A stretch of DNA of 16,519 bases from Verrucomicrobiota bacterium (GTDB lineage: Bacteria > Verrucomicrobiota > Verrucomicrobiia > Limisphaerales > JAFMIX01), in assembly GCA_026397895.1 (NCBI GenBank), contig JAPLTZ010000182.1, forward strand, positions 10,420-26,938. The letters run 5' to 3'. The position numbers were made by a program, and so were the translations under genes. Shown here one piece after another: positions 7,133 through 12,710 of this stretch (the stretch's first letter is position 1; every line of letters begins with the position of its first letter). The notes under the pieces were generated by a model. It did no database searches. It was given only the letters and a program-made list of their open reading frames with translations, and was not told the DNA's origin.

Positions 7133-7621
7133 ATGAATCGAATGAAAAGATACGCCAAATGGTTTTTGATCGTCTTGGCGGCGGGGTTGTTGCTGATCCA
7201 GTTCCTGCCGGGCCACAGCCAGAACCCACCGGTCACGCCCGGACGCGATTTGATTGAGAGTGCCAATCCGCCGCCGCCGGTCGCCGCGCTGCTGCGCGCC
7301 GCGTGCTACGATTGCCACTCGCACGAAACCAAATGGCCGTGGTTCGACCGCGTCGCCCCGGTCTCGTGGTGGGTCGCCGGCCACATCAAGGACGGCCGCA
7401 AACACCTGAATTTCTCCGACTGGCCACCCGCCGACCCGTGCCGCGCGAAGAAGAAGCTCGGCCAGATCGCCGAGGAAGTGACCGAGGGCGGGATGCCGCT
7501 TCCCAGCTACACCTGGATGCATCCCGCCGCGCGCCTTTCCGCCGCCGACAAGAAACTCCTTGCCGACTGGGCCGAAGCCGAAGCTGCGAAAATCAATTCC
7601 GGCGATGCCGCTGACAAATAA
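7133..7621 (+). CDS. Haem-binding domain protein (CxxCH, Haem_bd type)
   Basis: This is a 162-residue protein anchored or exported by an N-terminal hydrophobic segment (about 9-26). A single covalent haem motif CYDCH lies at residues 58-62, followed by the family signature SHETKWPWFDRVAPVSWW, then HIKDGRKHLNFSDW and a C-terminal MPLPSYTWMHPAARLS. M121 or H130 could be the distal haem ligand. This arrangement matches the Haem_bd family of small periplasmic c-type cytochrome-like proteins, whose electron partner is generally unknown. The alpha/beta hydrolase gene starts 2 nt after the stop, indicating a bicistronic unit. The ATG at 7133 is used; another at 7142 is possible. Confidence 0.85.
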   Translation: MNRMKRYAKWFLIVLAAGLLLIQFLPGHSQNPPVTPGRDLIESANPPPPVAALLRAACYDCHSHETKWPWFDRVAPVSWWVAGHIKDGRKHLNFSDWPPADPCRAKKKLGQIAEEVTEGGMPLPSYTWMHPAARLSAADKKLLADWAEAEAAKINSGDAADK

Positions 7622-7623
7622 TT

Positions 7624-8247
7624 ATGCTCCACCACGAACTCATCCCCGCCGCCGACAAAAACTCCCGCCGCCTCATGCTCATGCTCCACGGCCTCGGCGA
7701 CAGCATCGAGGGCTACCGCTGGTGGCCGCAGGCGCTCGGCTTGCCGTGGCTGAATCACGTCCTCGTCAACGCCCCCGATGAATACTACGGCGGCGGCTCG
7801 TGGTTCGACTTCCCCGGCGACAGCCTCCCCGGCGTCCGGCGCAGCACGAAACTCCTGTTCGAGCTGCTCGACGATTTGCGCGCGCGCGGTTATCCCACCG
7901 AACAGACCGTGCTCGGCGGCTTCTCGCAAGGCTGCCTCATGGCCATCGAGGTCGCCCTGCGCTATCCGCACCGGCTCGCGGGCGTCGTCGGCATCAGCGG
8001 CCGCGTCAGCGACCCGGCGTTGCTGCTGCGCGAACTCTCGCCCGTCGCCAAGGAGCAACGCCTCCTCGTCACCCACGGCCCGCTCGACCCGGTGATTCCT
8101 TTCGCTGTCACGCGTCAGCAGATTCAACAGCTCCAAGCCGCCGGGCTGAACATCGAATGGCGCGAATTCATGAAGGATCACACCATCGCCGGCGAACCGG
8201 AGCTGGCCGTCATCCGCGAATTCATCCGCGCGCGGTTCGGCGGGTAG
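7624..8247 (+). CDS. Alpha/beta hydrolase, phospholipase/carboxylesterase family
   Basis: This is a 207-residue cytoplasmic serine hydrolase without a signal peptide. LMLMLHGLGD at about 17-26 provides the oxyanion loop. The nucleophile elbow is GFSQG with S101. The acid is probably D155 in HGPLDPVIP and the histidine H186 in KDHTI. Spacing and length match the YpfH/EstB-type phospholipase/carboxylesterase family, which hydrolyses short acyl esters and sometimes thioesters; the natural substrate cannot be told. It follows the haem-binding gene by 2 nt, though no functional link is obvious. A hairpin cluster begins at its stop codon: the TAG lies inside the GTAGGG that opens the repeat. Confidence 0.88.
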   Translation: MLHHELIPAADKNSRRLMLMLHGLGDSIEGYRWWPQALGLPWLNHVLVNAPDEYYGGGSWFDFPGDSLPGVRRSTKLLFELLDDLRARGYPTEQTVLGGFSQGCLMAIEVALRYPHRLAGVVGISGRVSDPALLLRELSPVAKEQRLLVTHGPLDPVIPFAVTRQQIQQLQAAGLNIEWREFMKDHTIAGEPELAVIREFIRARFGG

Positions 8248-8386
8248 GGATGGCGCGCCGCGCCGTCCCCGTCGCCGAGCGCAGCGTCAGGCGACGGAAC
8301 ACTTCGGCTAAAACGCGATTTTCTCCGTTCGTTCCGCCCTTCGCTTCGCTGCGGGCGGGGACATCGCAGCGCGATGTCCCCTACCA
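8244..8386. repeat. Cluster of hairpins between convergent genes
   Basis: Three stems fill this gap. The first is GTAGGGATGGCGCG with a matching GCGCCGTCCC arm, imperfect (8244-8270). The second is CGTCGCC / GGCGACG (8270-8276 and 8290-8296). The third is perfect: GGGGACATCGC / GCGATGTCCCC with loop AGC (8357-8381), followed by TACC. The outer ends are mutually inverted (GTAGGG at the left, CCCTAC at the right). The layout looks like a dispersed palindromic element and could also end transcription from both sides. No coding potential is supported here. Confidence 0.7.
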
Positions 8387-8632
8387 TCACTCGCAGACCT
8401 GATGCTGCGGCAGCAGGCGGATTTCCATGCGCTGGCCCGGCAGCCAGGTCTGCTCCGGGCGCGCCGGCGGGGCGGGCTGCCAGACACGCGCGGTGTCCAC
8501 CACGCGGCGCATCTGCGCGAACCACCACTTGGCGCGGTGCAGCTTCTGCTGGCGATGCTGCGGCGCGAAGTCCGCGCGGCGGTCGCCGTTGAATCCCAGT
8601 TCCAATTGATCGGTTTGATTTGTGTTTGTCAT
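8387..8632 (-). CDS. Small conserved hypothetical protein, verrucomicrobial type
   Basis: The gene encodes 81 residues if started at the ATG at 8632, which has AAAGG at 8639-8643 six nt upstream. The sequence opens with Asn/Gln/Thr-rich TNTNQTDQLELGFNG. It then has a basic-aromatic core LHRAKWWFAQMRRVVDTA (about 31-48) and a Pro-rich PAPPARPEQTW stretch. I recall similar short proteins with the WWFAQMRR core in Verrucomicrobiota genomes, but no function is known to me. The charge and size would suit a nucleic-acid or protein-binding peptide; that is speculation. It lies alone between the hairpin cluster and the divergent nuoA. Confidence 0.65.
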   Translation of the reverse strand: MTNTNQTDQLELGFNGDRRADFAPQHRQQKLHRAKWWFAQMRRVVDTARVWQPAPPARPEQTWLPGQRMEIRLLPQHQVCE

Positions 8633-8638
8633 GATTTG

Positions 8639-8643
8639 CCTTT
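8639..8643 (-). promoter_or_regulatory. Ribosome binding site fixing the start of the 81-residue protein
   Basis: On the minus strand AAAGG stands six nt before the ATG at 8632. This supports that start over the upstream in-frame ATG at 8680, which has no such site. Confidence 0.5.
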
Positions 8644-8799
8644 CAGTTACGCGGGCAGTTTGGCAAAGGGGGTAGGACAACCGCCGTCCAACCCAAAAAA
8701 TATTTTCGGGAGGTTTTGGAGCGGTTTTTGGGCAAAACCGGCCACCGGTGCGCGGGGATTCAACTTGCCATTGCGGGCGGCGGTTTCTAATTTCTAGGC

Positions 8800-9192
8800 A
8801 TGAATGAGTCGGAATTGCCGCAGTATCTCGCCGTGCTGGTGTTGCTCGGCCTCGCCATCGTCGCGCCGTTCGGGATGATCCTGTTTTCCATGCTGCTCGG
8901 CCAGCGTGGCAGCCGCAGCAAAATCAAGGACACGGCCTACGAATGCGGCATGTTGCCCGTGGGCCCGGGCAACGCGCGGTTCTCGGTGAAGTTCTATCTC
9001 GTGGCGATGCTGTTCATCCTGTTCGATATCGAAGTCGTATTCATGTATCCGTGGGCGGTCGTTTACAAGACCCTGCTCGCCGACCCGGCCACGCGGAACC
9101 TCATATTTGGTTCGATGGTCAGCTTCCTCGGCATCCTGTTCGTCGGCTACATCTACGCGCTCAAAAAAGGCGCGTTCGACTGGAAGAGCTGA
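8800..9192 (+). CDS. nuoA: NADH-quinone oxidoreductase subunit A
   Basis: This is the small membrane subunit of respiratory complex I (NuoA, also called NdhC or ND3). It helps couple quinone reduction to proton transfer. The 130 residues, the normal length, contain three membrane helices (about 7-33, 64-88 and 101-121). The conserved loop YECGMLPVG (47-55) and FDIEVVFMYPW (75-85) carry the acidic residues typical of the subunit. In most bacteria nuoB follows directly; here a 25-bp-arm palindrome and a sugar-phosphate mutase follow instead. Either the complex I genes are split in this genome or nuoA is a second copy. No clear Shine-Dalgarno stands before the ATG. Confidence 0.95.
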   Translation: MNESELPQYLAVLVLLGLAIVAPFGMILFSMLLGQRGSRSKIKDTAYECGMLPVGPGNARFSVKFYLVAMLFILFDIEVVFMYPWAVVYKTLLADPATRNLIFGSMVSFLGILFVGYIYALKKGAFDWKS

Positions 9193-9197
9193 TTTTC

Positions 9198-9270
9198 CGG
9201 AGGGACGAGCGCCGCGAGTCCCTTAATCCGGTGGAAACAAATAGTGGGACTCGCAGCGCTCGTCCCTCCG
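9198..9270. repeat. Long inverted repeat between nuoA and the mutase gene
   Basis: 25-nt arms at 9198-9222 and 9246-9270 are complementary at 24 of 25 positions, with a 23-nt loop that is AT-richer. Each arm begins or ends with the core CGGAGGGACGAGCG. It starts 6 nt after the nuoA stop and ends 11 nt before the next ATG, filling the intergenic space. It could act as a transcription terminator or attenuator, but the length and near-perfect arms suggest a mobile palindromic element. Confidence 0.85.
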
Positions 9271-9281
9271 ATTAACAACTC

Positions 9282-9983
9282 ATGACCTCCATCAAATTCG
9301 GCACTTCCGGCTGGCGCGACATCATCGCGCGCGACTTCACCTTCGACAACGTCCGCCTCGTCTCGCAGGCCATCGCGGACTACCTGAAAGCAGAAAGCAG
9401 AAATCGGAAATCAGAAATCCACGGTCGCAAGCCTGTCCTGATTCTCGGCTGCGACGCGCGGTTTTTGGGCAAGGAGTTTTCGCTCGCCGCCGCCGAGGTG
9501 CTGGAAGCGAACGGCATCTGCTGCCTGCTGTGCAACCGCCCCACGCCCACGCCCGTCATCTCCCACACCATCCGCGTCAAGAAGGCCATCGGCGGCATCA
9601 ACTTCACCGCCAGCCACAACCCCGCTGAGTATCAGGGGCTGAAATTCTCCACCTACAACGGCGCGCCCGCCACGCCCGACGTGACGAAGCAAATCGAGGC
9701 CAACATCGTCAAATTGCAGACCGCCAACTGGTCGCTGCCCAAGCCCGTCGTCATCGGCACCTACCAGTGCAAGACCATTGACCCGATGCCGGATTATTTC
9801 CGTGCGCTGAAAAAATTCGTCCGCTTCGACGTCATCAAGAAGGCGAAGATGAAGATTGCCGTGGAGCTGATGTATGGCACCGGTCGCGGCTACCTCGACA
9901 CCTTGCTGGAAAACTGCGGCGCGCGCATCACCCGCTTCCACGACGAGACGAATCCGCTTTTCGGCGGGCATCACCCGCGGCAA
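9282..9983 (+). CDS. Phosphoglucomutase/phosphomannomutase-family enzyme, N-terminal part (frame broken near 9970)
   Basis: This alpha-D-phosphohexomutase moves phosphate between the C1 and C6 positions of hexose phosphates. The N-terminal FGTSGWRDIIARDFTF (about 6-21) and the active-site phosphoserine S111 in TASHNPAEYQGLK define it. The sequence continues through PLFGGHHP (near residue 230). Normally a Pro-Glu-Pro segment and helix follow before the metal site, but here they are lacking and the frame changes. The original frame stays open to 10697 but encodes only Arg/His-rich shadow sequence. Residues about 36-46 (AESRNRKSEI) are an extra stretch from a 7-bp repeat. The broad family is certain; the specific type (Pgm, ManB or GlmM) is not, so no symbol is given. 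Confidence 0.9.
9386..9419 (+). repeat. Heptamer tandem repeat inserted in frame in the mutase gene
   Basis: GAAA is followed by GCAGAAA twice, TCGGAAA, TCAGAAA and TC: a clear 7-bp period with variation only in the first three positions. It encodes KAESRNRKSEI, between helix ADYL and the GRKPVLIL strand. Family members normally have only a short linker there. Nothing else in the gene has this composition. Confidence 0.85.
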
Positions 9984-10671
9984 GGCCCAGATGGGCCTCG
10001 GCCTCGACGGCGACGCCGACCGCTTCGGCATCGTGGACAAAGACGGCACCTGGCTCACGCCGAACCAGATTCTCGCGCTCACGTTGTATCACCTGAAAAA
10101 GAACCGCGGCTGGACGGGCGCGGTCGTCCGCACCGTGCCGACGAGCCATCAGGTGGACGCCATCGCCGGCCTGCTCGGCGTGAAGTTGCACGAGACGCCC
10201 GTCGGCTTCAAATACATCGGCGCGCTCATGGAGAGCGAGCCGGTCATCGTCGGCGGCGAAGAATCCGGCGGCTTGAGCGTGAAGGGCCACGTGCCGGAGA
10301 AGGACGGCATCCTCGCCTGCCTGCTCATGGCGGAACTCGTCGCCACGGAGCGGAAGTCGCTGGGCGAAATTTTGCGCGGGTTGGAAAAGCTCATCGGCGA
10401 ATTCCACAGCGACCGCATCAACATCCCCATCCAGCCGGAGAGCAAGGACGCCATCATGGCCAAGCTGGGCGGCGGCTTGAAGCGCATCGGCAAATTCCCG
10501 GTGGAAAAATTCATCACGACCGACGGCTACAAATTCCTCCTGCCGAATCACGAGTGGGTGGCGTTCCGCGCGAGCGGCACCGAGCCGCTGTTCCGCTGCT
10601 ACATCGAGGCGAAGTCCGTGGCGAACCTCAAGAAGCTGCGCACCGCCTGCCGCGAATTGCTGGCGGGTTGA
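9964..10671 (+). CDS. Phosphoglucomutase/phosphomannomutase-family enzyme, C-terminal part
   Basis: This continues the broken mutase in the next frame. From ITRGKAQMGLGLDGDADRFG onward the family sequence is complete: metal-binding loop DGDADR; TVPTSHQVD; the sugar-binding loop GGEESGGLSVKGH; and the phosphate-binding RASGTEPLFRCYIEAKS near the C-terminus. The domain II/III and IV parts are therefore intact. About 15 residues between PLFGGHHP and this point, including the Pro-Glu-Pro turn, appear to be missing. The frame has an ATG at 9991 and an earlier one at 9874 whose upstream residues are not family-like, so neither is a convincing native start. A long palindrome follows 15 nt after the stop. 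Confidence 0.9.
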   Translation, partial: AGITRGKAQMGLGLDGDADRFGIVDKDGTWLTPNQILALTLYHLKKNRGWTGAVVRTVPTSHQVDAIAGLLGVKLHETPVGFKYIGALMESEPVIVGGEESGGLSVKGHVPEKDGILACLLMAELVATERKSLGEILRGLEKLIGEFHSDRINIPIQPESKDAIMAKLGGGLKRIGKFPVEKFITTDGYKFLLPNHEWVAFRASGTEPLFRCYIEAKSVANLKKLRTACRELLAG

Positions 10672-10686
10672 TTCTCGTTCGGAGAG

Positions 10687-10744
10687 GACAGGATTAACAG
10701 GATGATGCAGGATTTCTGGGGAACGGAATCCTGTTAATCCTGTC
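10687..10744. repeat. Long inverted repeat between convergent mutase and protease genes
   Basis: Perfect 17-nt arms (GACAGGATTAACAGGAT at 10687-10703 and its reverse complement at 10728-10744) enclose a 24-nt loop. The loop repeats part of the arm (GCAGGATTT). It fills the gap between the mutase stop (10671) and the protease stop (10752), so it could end transcription from both sides. The ACAGGATTAACAGGAT motif is one I recall as a dispersed repeat in several bacterial metagenome bins; that was not checked. Confidence 0.85.
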
Positions 10745-10751
10745 TTAAAGT

Positions 10752-12710
10752 TTACGGACTTTGCCGCGCGCGGAAGAAGAGTTGCTCCGCGTTCGTCGTG
10801 CTCAGGCCTTCCAGTTCCAGCCCGCCGTTGGTGAAGACCGGCGAGTTCGTCACCGGCAGCCAACTGTTGAAGTCGAGCGCGAGGTTGGTGCTGGAAACAA
10901 ACTGGACGCGCCCCGCCTGCGCGGCTTCGAGCGGAACTTCGCCAACGCTTTCGAGGCGGAGGCGCAGGTTGCCGGCGGGCGATGTCACCGGCAGGAAATG
11001 CAGCGGCACGTCCGGCACGAACTTCACCTCGTCCACCCAGCCGCGATCCTGGCCGCTGCTCATGCTGGGGTCCTTCGCGTAACGCCATTTCAAAACCTGG
11101 CTGCCGGCGGGCAGATAAAATGTCCGCTGTTGCCAGCCGGGTTCGCCAGTGATGGCGGCTTGCACCACGCCGTTGGTGTGGAATTCCAAAAAGTCCCAAC
11201 CCAGTTCCGACGACACCCGCCACCAGAACGTCAGCGTGCCCGGCCCGTTGGTGACGGTGGTCTGCAGCCAGCTTTCCTGCGAATTGCCGATGCCGCCGCT
11301 CTGGGCCGCCGCCAAACCGTCGTGCGAGACGCTGACCTCGCCGCTCCAGTTGCTGCCGCCGCCGGTGGCCCACGGCAGGTTCGGCGCGTTCAGCGCGGCG
11401 GGGAGCGTGATGTTTTGGATGACCGTGAGGATGGCGTTGGAGCTGAGGTCGCCGCCGAAGGCGTTGGTGGCGGCGAGCGCATACGCGCCGGAGTCGTTGG
11501 TGGTGACGCCGGCCAGCGTGAGCGTGGCGTTCGTGGCGGCGGGGAGGTTTGTGCCGTTGAATTTCCACTGGTAACCCATCGGCACGCTGCCGTCGGCGCC
11601 GCAGTTGAACCGCACGGTGTCGCCGGCGAGCGCGTTCTGGCTGGCGGGCTGGGCGATGGCGGGCGCGGCGGCGGCGCAGGAATTGTTCGTGCTCAGATCG
11701 CTCGCGGCGAAGCCGAAAGGCACGCCGTTGCCGGCGGAGAGGCCGACCAGACCGTTGCGATAGTTCACCGCGAGCCAGGTGATGCGGATGCGGCCATCGT
11801 AAAACATCTCGATCTGAAAATCGTTCGGCGCGGTGTCGCCATACACCGGCACGCCGGCGTAGGTGATGGCGATGCGGTCGGCGAGTTCCCGCTTGGTGAT
11901 GCCGCCGCCGGCGTCGGGATTCCAGTCCTGCATCAGCCCGGCGACGCGCGAGTGGCTGAAAAAAACCGGGAAGGAATCGCCGATGAAGAAAGCGTTCGTC
12001 CGGTCGCTCGCGTCGAAGGTGAGGTAGCCGTTGCTGCAGACGAAGAAGGTGTTCGTGCGGTGCTGGTAGAGCGCGACGGTGTTCGTGCCGGCGAGCGTGA
12101 CCGTGGCGAAGGAATCGTCCGTCAACCCCAGCGCGCTGCCGCCGGCCGGGTCGGTGGGGAAACTGCCGGCGGCCATGCGGCAGGCGGAATAGACATTTGC
12201 GCCGCCGACCGGCGTGAAGGTGATCGAGCTGTGGTCGAGGTCGAAGCTGTTGCCGGAAAAAAGTTCGGCGAAGAAATCGTCCGGCTGGCCGACGCTCAAG
12301 GTGAACTGGCGGTGTTGCACGTTGCCGCTCGTGGTGTTCGTGAAGAACAGCGTGGCGGGGTAAATCCCGGCGGCGAGATTCGTGGCGTCATCCGCGAGGC
12401 TTGCGGTGACGGTGGCGGTGACGCCGGTGGCGAGGTTGTCGCCGTTGGTGGAGACGACGAGCCAGTTGGTGCTGCTGCCGACGACCCAATCCAGCGCGGC
12501 CTCGCCGGTGTTGGTGAGGGTGAAGCTCCAGTTCGTGGCCGTGAACGGGCCGCCGACCGGGCCTTTGAGGGTGAAGTTGCCGGCGGGCGCGATGTGCAAA
12601 TCATCCGGCACATCGAACGCCTCGACCACGCCGGTGGTGGTGCTGCTCGCAGGCGACGTGGCGCTGGCGCCCATGCCGCGCTTGGCGAACGCGGCCCAAA
12701 GTTCCGCCAG
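10752..12710 (-). CDS. M36 metallopeptidase, C-terminal part with accessory beta domains
   Basis: This is the continuation, in another frame, of the secreted protease. Recognisable sequence starts with LAELWAAFAKRGMG at 12710, the end of the M36 catalytic domain. A linker (TSPASSTTTGVVEAFDVPDD) and several extracellular beta modules follow in order. A BACON-like repeat contains GEAALDWVVGSSTNWLVV. A large unassigned beta region carries VCSNGYLTFD and RIRITWLAVNYRNG. An immunoglobulin-like domain has PASQNALAGDTVRFNC and NDSGAYALAATNAFGG. A lectin/MAM-like region has LTFWWRVSSELGWDFLEF and GWVDEVKFVP. The tail ends STTNAEQLFFRARQSP, like the C-terminal ends of many secreted verrucomicrobial proteins. 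The modules probably bind surfaces or polymers. Upstream codons in this frame (to 12890) are shadow sequence. Confidence 0.8.
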   Translation of the reverse strand: MAELWAAFAKRGMGASATSPASSTTTGVVEAFDVPDDLHIAPAGNFTLKGPVGGPFTATNWSFTLTNTGEAALDWVVGSSTNWLVVSTNGDNLATGVTATVTASLADDATNLAAGIYPATLFFTNTTSGNVQHRQFTLSVGQPDDFFAELFSGNSFDLDHSSITFTPVGGANVYSACRMAAGSFPTDPAGGSALGLTDDSFATVTLAGTNTVALYQHRTNTFFVCSNGYLTFDASDRTNAFFIGDSFPVFFSHSRVAGLMQDWNPDAGGGITKRELADRIAITYAGVPVYGDTAPNDFQIEMFYDGRIRITWLAVNYRNGLVGLSAGNGVPFGFAASDLSTNNSCAAAAPAIAQPASQNALAGDTVRFNCGADGSVPMGYQWKFNGTNLPAATNATLTLAGVTTNDSGAYALAATNAFGGDLSSNAILTVIQNITLPAALNAPNLPWATGGGSNWSGEVSVSHDGLAAAQSGGIGNSQESWLQTTVTNGPGTLTFWWRVSSELGWDFLEFHTNGVVQAAITGEPGWQQRTFYLPAGSQVLKWRYAKDPSMSSGQDRGWVDEVKFVPDVPLHFLPVTSPAGNLRLRLESVGEVPLEAAQAGRVQFVSSTNLALDFNSWLPVTNSPVFTNGGLELEGLSTTNAEQLFFRARQSP

